NCBI RefSeq assembly: GCF_043195095.1
Contig: NZ_JBAFWN010000001.1
Strand: one strand, 5' to 3'
Source of the DNA: NCEH01 sp043195095
Lineage (GTDB): Bacteria; Pseudomonadota; Alphaproteobacteria; Rhizobiales; Xanthobacteraceae
DNA: 64,000 nucleotides
Part shown: positions 16,152 through 24,902 of the stretch, in pieces
How the letters are laid out: each line of letters starts with the position of its first letter
Position numbering within the stretch: the stretch's first letter is position 1
The notes under the pieces: generated by a model
What the model was told of the DNA's origin: nothing
Seen by the model: the letters and a program-made list of their open reading frames with translations, nothing else
The model's database searches: none
Made by a program: the position numbers and the translations under genes

Positions 16152-17939
16152 ATGAACAAGATCCCCAGCAACCGCTCCTTCCGCCTGAAGGAAACCGCCT
16201 CCACCACGACGCATCCGCGTGTCTTCGGGCACCGCGGCGCGGTCGCCTCCGAGCATTATCTCGCGTCCATGGCCGGCATCGACATGCTGAAGCAGGGCGG
16301 CACCGCCGTCGACGCGGCCATCGCGGCAACCCTCGTGGAAGGCGTGGTCAACCCGCACATGCATACGATCGGTGGCGAATTGCCGATCCTTGTCTCCTCT
16401 CCCGACCACCCGCAGGTGGTGTGCATCAACGGCAATATGGTGGCGCCCGAGGCGGCGACGCCGGAAGCATACCTCGATCTCGGGTTCGAGAAGATCCCGC
16501 CCGCCGGGGTCTTCGCCGCCGGCGTTCCAGGTGCCATGGGCGCCATATTGGAGGCCCTCAAGCGGTATGGGCGCCTCACCTTCGCCGACGTCTGCGCGCC
16601 CGCCATGGATCTTGCCCGCAACGGCTTCGCCATGCATGCCGGCCTTCAGCGCCAGCACAATTTCGGCGTGGCGGACCTCGCCGACTTGTTCCGCGCCGAG
16701 TGGCACGGTTCAGCGGCGCTCTACTTGCTTGAGGACGGCTCGCTGCCGGAGGAAGGCACGACCCTGCGCAACCCGGCCATTGCCGACATGTTCGAATACC
16801 TCTCCCGCGAGGAGAAGGCCGCCGGCGGAACGCGCGAAGCCGGCGTGCGCGCGGCGTTCAACGCCTTTTACCGGGGGGATGTGGCGCGCGAGATGGTGGC
16901 CTTCGTCACCGCGCGCGGCGGCCTGCTGCGTCGCTCCGATTTCGATCAGTTCGAGGTGCGGATCGAGGCGCCGGTCACGATGCGGTTCGGCGGCGTCGAC
17001 GTCTATAAATGCGGCCCCTGGAACCAGGGTCCGGCTTTGCTCCAGACCCTGTCGATCCTCAAGAATTTCGATCTGAAGGCGCTGGGGCACAATTCGGCGG
17101 ACTACATCCACGTCGTAGTAGAGGCGATCAAGCTCGCCTTCGCCGACCGCGAGCAATATTACGGCGATCCGGCGTTTGTGGACGTGCCGATGGATATGTT
17201 GCTGTCCGATGCCTATGGCGCGCTGCGCGCCGCGCTCATCGGCCCGCGGGCGGATCAGGAAGTGCGGCCCGGCGATGCCTGGGAGGGCGCGGCACTGCTG
17301 CCGGTGGAGGACCGCATCGGCGGCTCCCTGTGGGGCCCCGGCACCGTGCACGTGGATGCGATGGACCAGGAGGGCTACACGGCCGCCTTCACGCCCAGCG
17401 GCGCCTATCTCAAGGCGCACGAGGTGGTTCCCGCGCTCGGCTTCCCGCTTGGCGCGCGGCTCTCCAACTGCCGGCTCACACCCTCTCACCATCCGAACGT
17501 GATTGCTCCGTTCAAGCGGCCGCGCACCACAATCAGCCCCAGCCTCGCCATGAAGGACGGCAAGCCCTGGATGGCCTTCGGCAGCATGGGAGGCGATCAG
17601 CAGGACCAGTGGCAGATCCAGTTCTTCCTCAACCGCGTGGTATTCGACATGCCGCTCCAGGCCGCGATCGAAGCGCCGAAATTCTCCAGCGACCATTTCC
17701 CCGCGCTGTTCCACCCCCACGACTTCTTTCTCAACCGCCTGCGGATCGAGGAGAGCGTGGGCGAGGCGACCCTGGAAGGCCTGGAAGAGAAGGGGCACGA
17801 TCTCGACGTGGCGCCGCCGTGGACCGAGGGCTTCCTGTGCGCCGCCGAGCGCAATCTTGAAACCGGGATTATGGAGGCAGGCTCCGATCCAAGAGGCACA
17901 AAGTCGGAGGTCTTCCCCGCCTATGCGCTAGCGATCTAG
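16152..17939 (+). CDS. Gamma-glutamyltransferase-family Ntn hydrolase, cytoplasmic type
   Basis: 595 residues without a signal peptide, so cytosolic, unlike the periplasmic Ggt of E. coli. The family core is present: SEHYLASMAGIDMLKQGGTA, VPGAMGAILEALKRYGRLTF, GPWNQGPALLQTLSIL. The nucleophile site reads GTVH with Thr near residue 398 starting the small subunit (classic Ggt has TTH), followed by FTPSG where classic enzymes have Ser-rich loops. The C-terminal SMGGDQQDQWQIQ loop corresponds to the GG oxyanion motif. This GTVH subclass also contains acylases and enzymes of unresolved substrate. With the PotABCD-like importer and IclR, it could remove a gamma-glutamyl or acyl group from an imported compound. 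Confidence 0.88.
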   Translation: MNKIPSNRSFRLKETASTTTHPRVFGHRGAVASEHYLASMAGIDMLKQGGTAVDAAIAATLVEGVVNPHMHTIGGELPILVSSPDHPQVVCINGNMVAPEAATPEAYLDLGFEKIPPAGVFAAGVPGAMGAILEALKRYGRLTFADVCAPAMDLARNGFAMHAGLQRQHNFGVADLADLFRAEWHGSAALYLLEDGSLPEEGTTLRNPAIADMFEYLSREEKAAGGTREAGVRAAFNAFYRGDVAREMVAFVTARGGLLRRSDFDQFEVRIEAPVTMRFGGVDVYKCGPWNQGPALLQTLSILKNFDLKALGHNSADYIHVVVEAIKLAFADREQYYGDPAFVDVPMDMLLSDAYGALRAALIGPRADQEVRPGDAWEGAALLPVEDRIGGSLWGPGTVHVDAMDQEGYTAAFTPSGAYLKAHEVVPALGFPLGARLSNCRLTPSHHPNVIAPFKRPRTTISPSLAMKDGKPWMAFGSMGGDQQDQWQIQFFLNRVVFDMPLQAAIEAPKFSSDHFPALFHPHDFFLNRLRIEESVGEATLEGLEEKGHDLDVAPPWTEGFLCAAERNLETGIMEAGSDPRGTKSEVFPAYALAI

Positions 17940-18175
17940 AGCGCATTCCCGCGGCGAAGATGCCTGCGGCATCGAATTACGAGGCTTTACACCTCTGGGC
18001 GTCGTGAGCACCGCGTCTCCTCTTCGGCGCCGAACCTTGGGGAGAAATGCCGTTTTTCGCCATAGGACGCGCACACGACCGCGTGGACCCAGCAGCACGT
18101 GCGTTTTGGCGACGTCCTCGTGCTGTGCGCCATCTCCCGTCGGGGATGTTCGGCCCCGGGCTGCGGCGGAGACGC

Positions 18176-18883
18176 TCATCCCTTCAATGCGAACGCCTTG
18201 ATCGCGTCCACGAGCGCATCGAGCGTATCAAAGGCGACGCTCCCCGCGGCGCATTCGGACAGGATCAGAGACAGCTCCGTGCAGGCCACCATCTGCACCT
18301 CAACGCCATCGGCGAGCAGCTGGGCGGAGGCGCGGGCCATGGCGCCGCGGGCCTGCGCGTCGACCCCCGTCGCCTTGATGCGGCGGATGGCGTCGAGTAC
18401 CGCCCCTTCGTCGGCGGGATACACTGGCGTCAGACCCACGGCGCGCAACGGCGCATCGAACAGAGCGGTCAGCCGCACCGCCGGCGAGGCGATAATGCCG
18501 ACCCGGCCGTCGCTTTCCGCGGACAAGGCGAGCGCCCGCGCGACCGAGACCTCCACCAGGCTCAGCATGGGAATGCCCACGGAAGCGGCGATGGCGCCCG
18601 CATAATGGTGCGTGGTGTTGCAGGGCATGGCGAGCGCCTCGGCACCGGCCTGCTCCAGGCGCCGCGCCATCGCCACCAGCACCGGCTCCGGGTCGTCGCC
18701 CGTGCCGTCGATCAGCCGCCGGATACGCGAGGGCACCTGCGTGTTCTGCTCGACGATGAGCGGAATATGGTCGCTGTCGTCGGCGGCGGGGATGGCGGCG
18801 ATGAGCTTGTCCATCAGCAGCACGGTGGCCTGCGGCCCCATGCCGCCCAAGATCCCGATGCGCCGGGGGGTCACGATGGACAT
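18176..18883 (-). CDS. Aspartate/glutamate racemase-family protein
   Basis: 235 residues. A much longer open frame exists, but ATG 18883 gives the family start (RRIGILGGMGPQATVLLMDK). Both catalytic Cys are present: Cys88 in MPCNTTHHY and Cys201 in VACTELSL, as in cofactor-independent Asp/Glu racemases. Relatives include YgeA and RacX, with broad amino-acid specificity. It is the last gene of a leftward operon and overlaps the PLP enzyme gene by 13 bp. Racemisation of the amino acid consumed by that enzyme is a natural reading, since D-cysteine desulfhydrases need the D form. Confidence 0.88.
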   Translation of the reverse strand: MSIVTPRRIGILGGMGPQATVLLMDKLIAAIPAADDSDHIPLIVEQNTQVPSRIRRLIDGTGDDPEPVLVAMARRLEQAGAEALAMPCNTTHHYAGAIAASVGIPMLSLVEVSVARALALSAESDGRVGIIASPAVRLTALFDAPLRAVGLTPVYPADEGAVLDAIRRIKATGVDAQARGAMARASAQLLADGVEVQMVACTELSLILSECAAGSVAFDTLDALVDAIKAFALKG

Positions 18884-19908
18884 GGTGAAATCCTTCCGGG
18901 AATGGCGGCACGCGGATCGAAGCACGCAGCATAGCCGAACAGCGCCGCCGTGCCGCCAGTATGGAGGAAGCAAACCGCCTCGCCCTTGCCGAAGCGGCCC
19001 TTGCGCACGTGGTCGATCAGGCCCGCCGCTGCCTTGCCGGTATAGACGGGATCGAGCAGCACACCCTCCAGGGCGGCAAACATTCTGATGGCGGCGATGG
19101 CCTGCGGCGTCGGAATGCCGTAGCCCTCGCCCACCTGGCCCACATCCACCGTCACGTCGGCGCGTGGAACGAGGCCGGGACGGCCGATCCGAGCGGCCGT
19201 GTCGAGGGCGAGGGTGTGCACCTTCTGCTCCTGCTCGGCCTGCCCCGCCTTCACGCTGAAGCCGAGCACGCGCGTGCCCACCTCGGCCGCGCGCAGGCCA
19301 ACCAGAAGGCCCGCCTGGGTGCCGGCGCTGCCGGTGGCGGTGACGATATGGTCGAAGGCGATCCTCGCCGCGCCCGCCTGCGCCGCAAGCTCCAGCGCGC
19401 CGGTCACGTAGCCCAGCGCGCCGGTGGCGTCGGAGCCGCCAATCGGGATCAGGTGGACCCTGCACCCCTCGGCCCGCAGCCGCTCGGCGCAGGCCGCAAG
19501 TTCGCTCGCCATGTCGGCGCCGTGCGGGCGCAATTCCAGGCTGGCGCCGTGCAGGCGATCGAGCAACACGTTGCCGTTGTCGGCATAAGCGGGATCGGAG
19601 CGGAAGGCGGCGGCCTCCATGAGCAGGTGGCATGAGAGCCCGAGCCGGGCCGCCGCCGCCGCCGTCTGGCGCGCGTGGTTGGATTGGACGGCACCCGCCG
19701 TCACCACCGTGTCGGCACCGGCCGCGCAGGCCTCGGCCATGATGTATTCGAGCTTACGGGCCTTGTTGCCGCCAGTGGCGAGGCCCGTGCAGTCATCGCG
19801 CTTGATCCAGATTTCCGGTCCGCCGAGGGCCTCGGTCAGCCGGTCGAGCCGGCCCAGAGGGGTCGGCAGATGGGCGAGGCGCAGGCGGGGATGGCAGGCG
19901 AGGTCCAT
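18871..19908 (-). CDS. PLP enzyme of the D-cysteine desulfhydrase / ACC deaminase / L-cysteate sulfo-lyase family
   Basis: 345 residues from ATG 19908, selected over ATG 19944 because GGAGG sits 8 bases upstream. Fold-type II PLP enzyme: Lys49 in TGGNKARKLEY forms the Schiff base, QSNHARQTAAAA binds substrate carboxylate, and VTATGSAGTQAGLL holds the cofactor phosphate. Homologues release H2S from D-cysteine (DcyD), sulfite from L-cysteate (CuyA), or deaminate ACC; length and motifs fit all three. The sulfonate-type ABC importer in the same operon favours a sulfur-containing substrate and the racemase favours an amino acid of either handedness. Substrate is therefore inference. Confidence 0.88.
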   Translation of the reverse strand: MDLACHPRLRLAHLPTPLGRLDRLTEALGGPEIWIKRDDCTGLATGGNKARKLEYIMAEACAAGADTVVTAGAVQSNHARQTAAAAARLGLSCHLLMEAAAFRSDPAYADNGNVLLDRLHGASLELRPHGADMASELAACAERLRAEGCRVHLIPIGGSDATGALGYVTGALELAAQAGAARIAFDHIVTATGSAGTQAGLLVGLRAAEVGTRVLGFSVKAGQAEQEQKVHTLALDTAARIGRPGLVPRADVTVDVGQVGEGYGIPTPQAIAAIRMFAALEGVLLDPVYTGKAAAGLIDHVRKGRFGKGEAVCFLHTGGTAALFGYAACFDPRAAIPGRISPCPS

Positions 19909-19994
19909 GCGGGGGCCTCCGGAACGCGGCGGGGCAACGGTCATCGCCGGCGGGAAGGCCCCGCCGGCGATGCATGATCAAACACGCGGTGGGT

Positions 19995-20768
19995 TCAGGC
20001 CGCGTGCTTGTTCATGAAGTCCTCACACAGGGTGGTGAGGTAGATGGGGGTTTCCTGCATGGGGCAGTGACCGCAATTCTCGATGATCGCCATCTCCGAA
20101 TTGGGGTGCCAGGCGAGGAAGGTCGAAGCCAGTTCGTCGGGCAGGAAGCCCGCCTGGTCCCACACCCCGGCCACCACGAGCAGCGGCGGCGTCGGGCGGG
20201 CGGCCTTCACCTCGTCGGAGAAGTCCTCCACCGTCCACATGTCCAGATAGCGCCGCACCGCCACGTTGTTGCGGGTATTGCGGGCGAGCCAGAGCTTGTG
20301 CTCGGACCATTGCTTGGTGAGCTTGTGGTTGGTGATGCGCGCCGCAAGCTCGCGCACCGCATCGTCGTCCACCAGCGTGCGCTCGAAGAAGGCCCGGCGC
20401 TCCGGATCCATCTTGATTGCCGCGGCGGAGACCGGCCCCACCGCGACCTCGCTCTTGATGCGCTCCGGATGCATCAGCACCATGCGCTCCACCACCATGC
20501 CGGTCATGGAGAAGCCGATGATGTGGAAGCGATGCCAGCCGAGGCTGTCGGCGGTGTCGAAGGCGTCCGCCGCCGCTTCCTTGGCGCTGAATTCCCCTTC
20601 CAGCTTGATCGACCGCCCGTAGCCGCGGATATCCACGAACGCATAGGTGAAGCGTTCCGTATCCAAGTAGAGATGCATCGGCTTCCAGCTGGTGCAGTCC
20701 GCGAGCCAGTCGTTGAAGACGATCACGCCTTCCTTGCCTGTGCCGACAAGTTCGTATCCGAGAACCAT
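19995..20768 (-). CDS. Alpha/beta hydrolase
   Basis: 257 residues, no signal peptide. Nucleophile elbow GFSMTG with Ser87, oxyanion region near VIVFNDWLADCTSW, and a C-terminal catalytic His in ENCGHCPM; the acid is probably Asp in AGVWDQ. Acts on C-O, C-N or C-C bonds in small molecules; RutD-, MhpC- and haloperoxidase-like enzymes have this layout. Located between the binding protein gene (33 bp upstream) and the PLP enzyme gene in a seven-gene operon, so it may hydrolyse the imported compound before the PLP step. Confidence 0.88.
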   Translation of the reverse strand: MVLGYELVGTGKEGVIVFNDWLADCTSWKPMHLYLDTERFTYAFVDIRGYGRSIKLEGEFSAKEAAADAFDTADSLGWHRFHIIGFSMTGMVVERMVLMHPERIKSEVAVGPVSAAAIKMDPERRAFFERTLVDDDAVRELAARITNHKLTKQWSEHKLWLARNTRNNVAVRRYLDMWTVEDFSDEVKAARPTPPLLVVAGVWDQAGFLPDELASTFLAWHPNSEMAIIENCGHCPMQETPIYLTTLCEDFMNKHAA

Positions 20769-20800
20769 CTTAAGTCTCCGTAGCCGTTCACGGCATGCTG

Positions 20801-21877
20801 TCAGGGGGTGGTGACCTTGATGTCGGTCACGGCGGGAAGCTTGCCGGCAACGATCTCGCTGTGGGCCTGCTTCAGGGGTTCCATGTCGTAGAAGGGCTTC
20901 ACGTCGAGCTTCGTGTTGAGGAGCTTGTTTTCGAACAGGAAGTCCATCACGCCCTGGGCGCCCTCGATATCGGCCTCAGACACCATCAGGTCCACGTCCG
21001 CCGGGCTCTTGATGGGCTTGGCGAGGTTGCGGTCGAAGTCGGTCGCGATCTTCAGCAGGTGCGGGTCGAGGCGCGAGGTCTTGGCGAACCATGCGTGGGC
21101 CTGGTCGATATTGTTGGAGGCCCACCAGGTGGCCATGATCCAAGCCTTCAGGAACTTCACTTCGCCGTCCCGGCCATTGGCTTCGATCCACTTGCCGGAC
21201 AGGCCCTGGAGGCCGATGTTCTCGCCCTTCGGGGCGATCCACAGAGGCTTGGCGATCTTCGCCTCGATCAAGCGCTCCATGGTCGGGTCCCAGGTGATCA
21301 CCGCATCCACGAGCCCGCCCTGCATCGCGGCGGTCTGCTCGGCGATGTCCTGGTTGACGATGGTCATCTCCTTGAAGGGATCCTTGATGCCGGCCGCCAC
21401 GATCGCCTTCACGGAGCGCGGGAACGTGGTGGTGGCAAAGGGGGCGGTCACCTTCTTGCCCTTGAGGTCGGCGAGGCCGCCCTGGAAGTCGGGCCGCACC
21501 AGGATGCCGAAGCGGGCATCATGGGTGCGCATCAGCACCTTGGAGCCGGGCATGCGGGCCATGGCGCGCAGCACCGGAGCATCGGCGGCAAACACATTGT
21601 CGATGTCGCCGGCCACCGCCGCCTCGGCCAGCGGACCGCCGAAGGTGAAGGTCTTGAAATCGGCCTTGATGCCGTTGAGCTCGAAGATATTGGTGTGGCG
21701 CAGCACCTCCACCACCTCGCCACCGGCGGCCCAAAGCGACTGATAGCCGACCGTGACCTTGATCGGGTCGGCGGCGTGCGCCTGTCCCGCAAGTCCGCAG
21801 GCGAGGGTGGCGACGGCAAGCACACGAGTAAGCGCGGCGCGGCGTCGAGGGGGTCGGGCTCCCATTGTATCGGACAT
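20801..21877 (-). CDS. Periplasmic substrate-binding protein, SsuA/TauA/NMT1-type
   Basis: 358 residues from ATG 21877 with AGAGGAG upstream. Signal peptide: Arg-rich n-region, ALTRVLAVATLACGLAGQ, cleavage after AHA. The mature protein opens with KVTVGYQSLWAAGGEVVEVL and has FTFGGPLAEAAVAGDIDNVF, the fold seen in aliphatic sulfonate, taurine and nitrate binding proteins. It delivers substrate to the permease at 21898, 20 bp upstream. Family membership supports an organic anion such as a sulfonate but does not prove it. Confidence 0.9.
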   Translation of the reverse strand: MSDTMGARPPRRRAALTRVLAVATLACGLAGQAHAADPIKVTVGYQSLWAAGGEVVEVLRHTNIFELNGIKADFKTFTFGGPLAEAAVAGDIDNVFAADAPVLRAMARMPGSKVLMRTHDARFGILVRPDFQGGLADLKGKKVTAPFATTTFPRSVKAIVAAGIKDPFKEMTIVNQDIAEQTAAMQGGLVDAVITWDPTMERLIEAKIAKPLWIAPKGENIGLQGLSGKWIEANGRDGEVKFLKAWIMATWWASNNIDQAHAWFAKTSRLDPHLLKIATDFDRNLAKPIKSPADVDLMVSEADIEGAQGVMDFLFENKLLNTKLDVKPFYDMEPLKQAHSEIVAGKLPAVTDIKVTTP

Positions 21878-21897
21878 CTTGCTTTCTCCTCTGGTTA

Positions 21898-22749
21898 TCA
21901 GTTGGGGGCCTTCCAGCCCACGAGCGCGTGCTCGAGCCAGAGCATCAGGCTGTTCATGAGGAAGCCGACCGCGCCGATTACGATCATTCCGGACATGACC
22001 TTTTCGGTCTCGATCATGGAGCGGGCGAGCTGGATCATGTAGCCGAGGCCCGAGGTGGCGGCGATCAGCTCGGCGGCGATCACGCAGGTCCAGGCCACGC
22101 CAAGTCCGACGCGCAGACCGGTGACGATGTAGGGCACCGCCGTCGGCAGCATGACCCGCGTCAGGAACAGCCACCGCCCGGCCCCAAAGCATTGCGACAC
22201 CTGCACATGGATCGGCGCCACCGAGCAGGCACCGGTGTAGGCGTTGGTGAAGATCGGGAAGAAGCCGCCAATGAATATGATGAACCAGGCGGAGTGATCG
22301 CCGAGGCCGAACCACAGGATGGCAAGCGGAATCCAGGCGATGACGGAGATCGGGCGCAGGATTTCTACCAGGGGCAGCACATAGGCGGCGACCTTGCGAT
22401 TCATGGCCAGCAGCAGGCCGAGCGAGATGCCCGTCACCGCGGCGAGACCGAAGCCCACGGCGACGCGCAGCACGCTGGCGCGGATATCGGTCCACAGCAA
22501 CCCGGCCTCGGCGAGGTCGACCGTCGCCTTGAACACCGCCGTCGGCGGCGGGAAAATGTTCGGGTTCGCGAACCCGCTGCGCACCGCGCCTTCCCAAAGC
22601 AAAAGCAGGATCGGGATGAGCACCAGATGGCGCAGTCGCGCGGCAGCGCCCTTCAGGAAGCGGAACGCGCGGGTGCGCGCCGGAGTGCCGGTGGAGCGGA
22701 CGGCTCGGGTGTCGGACGCGGCCATGGCGCCGTCTCCTTGCGTTGCCAT
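21898..22749 (-). CDS. ABC transporter permease, SsuC/TauC-type
   Basis: 283 residues from ATG 22749 (a GTG codon immediately before it is an alternative). The stop of the ATPase gene overlaps the start (TGATG), a coupled junction. Six membrane segments; the conserved cytoplasmic loop reads HVQVSQCFGAGRWLFLTRVM and departs from the consensus EAA (usually RxVDxxALGAS). A TrpIP segment (ISVIAWIPLAILWFGLG) is typical of SsuC/TauC. It acts with the ATPase at 22749 and the binding protein at 20801. Confidence 0.9.
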   Translation of the reverse strand: MATQGDGAMAASDTRAVRSTGTPARTRAFRFLKGAAARLRHLVLIPILLLLWEGAVRSGFANPNIFPPPTAVFKATVDLAEAGLLWTDIRASVLRVAVGFGLAAVTGISLGLLLAMNRKVAAYVLPLVEILRPISVIAWIPLAILWFGLGDHSAWFIIFIGGFFPIFTNAYTGACSVAPIHVQVSQCFGAGRWLFLTRVMLPTAVPYIVTGLRVGLGVAWTCVIAAELIAATSGLGYMIQLARSMIETEKVMSGMIVIGAVGFLMNSLMLWLEHALVGWKAPN

Positions 22750-23534
22750 CACGCTGCCGCCGCCCGCACCACTTCGGCGCGCAGGAGATGGGACAGTTCG
22801 TTCTTGATCTCCAGGAAGCGCAGGTCATGCGCCCGGATGGAGGGATCTCGCGGGCGCGGCAGGTCGACATCCACCACCGCCTTGACCCGTCCGGGGCGCG
22901 CCGTCATCACCAACACCCGGTCGCCGAGAAACACCGCTTCCTCGATATTGTGGGTGATGAGCACGAAGGTTTTTCCGGTGCGTTCCCAGATCCTCAATAT
23001 CTCCTCCTGCAGCAGGTCACGGGTGAGGGAATCGAGCGCGGCAAAGGGCTCGTCCATGAGCACCACGTCCGGGTCGGGGGCGAGGGCGCGGGCGATGCTC
23101 ACCCGCTGCTTCATTCCGCCGGAAATCTCGTGCGGGTAGCGGCCGGCGAACCTTGTCAGGCTCACGAGATCTATGAAGCCGTCGACGATCTCTTTGCGCT
23201 CGGCCTTGCCGACACCCTTCGCCCGGAGGCCGAACTCCACGTTCTGGTGCACGGTCATCCAGGGAAACAGGCCGTACTCCTGGAAGATCACGGTGCGGTC
23301 CGGGCCGGGGCCGCTGATCGGCGCGCCGTTGCGCAGGGCCTCGCCCATGGTGGGCTTGGAGAAACCGGCGATGGTGTGCAGCAGGGTGCTCTTGCCGCAG
23401 CCGGACGGGCCGATGATGCAGAAGAACTCGCCGGCATTGATTTCGCACGACACATCATCGAGGGCGACCACCGCCTCCGCCTCGTCGGGCGTGCTGAAGG
23501 ACTTGGTGAGTTTCCGAATACTAATGGGGCCCAT
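22749..23534 (-). CDS. ABC transporter ATPase, SsuB/TauB-type
   Basis: 261 residues from ATG 23534 with GGAGGA 7 bases upstream; the longer open frame upstream is antisense-like. Walker A IGPSGCGKSTLL, Q-loop IFQEYGLFPWMTV, signature ISGGMKQRVSIARAL, Walker B VVLMDEPFAALD and H-loop ITHNIEEA are intact. The SGGMKQR form of the signature is characteristic of the nitrate/sulfonate/taurine subgroup. Second gene of the operon, 23 bp after the enolase-superfamily gene. Confidence 0.92.
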   Translation of the reverse strand: MGPISIRKLTKSFSTPDEAEAVVALDDVSCEINAGEFFCIIGPSGCGKSTLLHTIAGFSKPTMGEALRNGAPISGPGPDRTVIFQEYGLFPWMTVHQNVEFGLRAKGVGKAERKEIVDGFIDLVSLTRFAGRYPHEISGGMKQRVSIARALAPDPDVVLMDEPFAALDSLTRDLLQEEILRIWERTGKTFVLITHNIEEAVFLGDRVLVMTARPGRVKAVVDVDLPRPRDPSIRAHDLRFLEIKNELSHLLRAEVVRAAAA

Positions 23535-23557
23535 GTTCGGTTCCTCCGGCTGAGGCA

Positions 23558-24748
23558 TCACGCGACGCGATAGCGCTCGATCACATCGAGGTCGGGTTCG
23601 AGGCCGAGGCCCGGGGCGGTGGGCACCGGCAGGTATCCGCCGACGGGGAGCGTGGCACCGCCATAGATCTCGGCCTCGAAATCGCAGAACAGACGCTCCA
23701 GCAGCGGGGTCGCGCGCTGGGCGGCGTTGATGTGGAGCGTCGCCACCTGGCCGGGGCCGAACAGCGCGCAATGGGGCACGAACTCCACGCCTTCCGCCTC
23801 GCAGAGGGCGGCGATCTTCATCAGCTCCGTAACACCCCCGGTCTTGGCCACGTCCGGCTGGGCGATGTCGATGGCGCCGGCGTCGATCATCGCGACGAAG
23901 TCGTGCAGGGAGCCGGCGTTCTCGCCCGCGGCGATGCGGTGGCGCCCGGTGGCGCGCACGATGGCGAGGCCGCGAAAATCCTCCGGCGGCCAGATCGGCT
24001 CCTCGAGCCACAACAGGTCGAGAGGGGCAAGCTCGCGGTCATAGCGCAGCGCCTCGGTCACCGACCACGGGCAGTTGGTGTCGAGCATCACCACCGCGTC
24101 GGTGCCCGCCGCCTCCACCGCCGCGCGAATCTCGGGGACGGTGACCTCGTGAAGCTTCACGTGGCGATAGCCGAGATCCACCGCGCGGCGCGTCGCCTTC
24201 TCCACGTCGGGGACGTTGCCATAGCGCATGAGGCTCGCATAGACGCCGATGCGGTCGGTGAAGGGGCCGCCCAGCAGGTCCACCAGCGGCTGCCCGGCAG
24301 ACTTCGCGGCGATGTCCCACAACGCAAGGTCCACGGCGGAAATGCCGTACATGATGGGCCCCACGCGGCCGAAATTCTGGAGCTGGAATTCAAGATCGAA
24401 CTTGGTCTTGGCGATCTCGCAGGCACGGCGGCCCACGACCAGCGGCAGCACCCGCGTCTCGATCAGCATCTTCAGCCCACGGTCCTCGCCGCGAGAGAAG
24501 GCCTCGCCCCAGCCGACGATGCCGGCGTCGGTCTCGAGGCGCACGAACAGGGTATCGAACTGGGTGCGCGGCGCACCGCCGAAGCTCCAGGGCGGGACGC
24601 CTCCGGACTCGAATGGAACCGAGATGAGGATCGCTTCCGCCTTGGCGATGCGCTGACCCAGCGGCGAGGCGGAAGGCGCGCCGCCGGACTCGCTGGCGGC
24701 CAGGGTGGAAATCGCGGATTGGCTGGTCGTCGCAACCGAGACTTGCAT
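23558..24748 (-). CDS. Enolase-superfamily enzyme, mandelate racemase subgroup
   Basis: 396 residues. N-terminal capping domain followed by the barrel. Metal ligands are visible as MLDTN (Asp), WLEEP (Glu) and AAGEN (Glu). An Asp (QPDVAK) and a His in FVPHCALFGPG match the mandelate-racemase His-Asp dyad. The second-strand base motif reads VKLHE, so KxH replaces the usual KxK. Such enzymes abstract a proton alpha to a carboxylate, giving epimerisation or dehydration. It is the first gene of the operon, directly downstream of the divergent promoter, and probably starts the pathway on an alpha-hydroxy or alpha-amino acid derivative. Substrate unknown. Confidence 0.88.
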   Translation of the reverse strand: MQVSVATTSQSAISTLAASESGGAPSASPLGQRIAKAEAILISVPFESGGVPPWSFGGAPRTQFDTLFVRLETDAGIVGWGEAFSRGEDRGLKMLIETRVLPLVVGRRACEIAKTKFDLEFQLQNFGRVGPIMYGISAVDLALWDIAAKSAGQPLVDLLGGPFTDRIGVYASLMRYGNVPDVEKATRRAVDLGYRHVKLHEVTVPEIRAAVEAAGTDAVVMLDTNCPWSVTEALRYDRELAPLDLLWLEEPIWPPEDFRGLAIVRATGRHRIAAGENAGSLHDFVAMIDAGAIDIAQPDVAKTGGVTELMKIAALCEAEGVEFVPHCALFGPGQVATLHINAAQRATPLLERLFCDFEAEIYGGATLPVGGYLPVPTAPGLGLEPDLDVIERYRVA

Positions 24749-24804
24749 TTTGTACCTTTTTTCGTCTTCCGCTCCGCCTTATGGTGGGGGAGTGGCTGTC
24801 GCTG

Positions 24805-24816
24805 ATTGTTGACAAT
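24805..24816. promoter_or_regulatory. GntR/FadR-type operator candidate
   Basis: ATTGT-TG-ACAAT is a perfect inverted repeat containing the TTGTNNACAA pattern common for FCD-type GntR proteins. It lies in the divergent space between the enolase-superfamily gene and gntR. Nearer gntR, GAATTGACTAAA (24852) and GAATTGATTAAA (24874) form a direct repeat that may add contacts. Confidence 0.55.
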
Positions 24817-24902
24817 TATCTGATAACGTCCGATTTAGTTGGTCAATGGATGAATTGACTAAAATTCGAGTTCGAATTGATTAAAGAGGAGGCAAGCAAC
24901 CG

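Noticed and set aside
20801..22870. 689-codon minus-strand frame that could look like a binding-protein/permease fusion
   Set aside because: The first 330 or so residues are the permease gene read in the wrong frame. ATG 21877 has AGAGGAG and a proper signal peptide.
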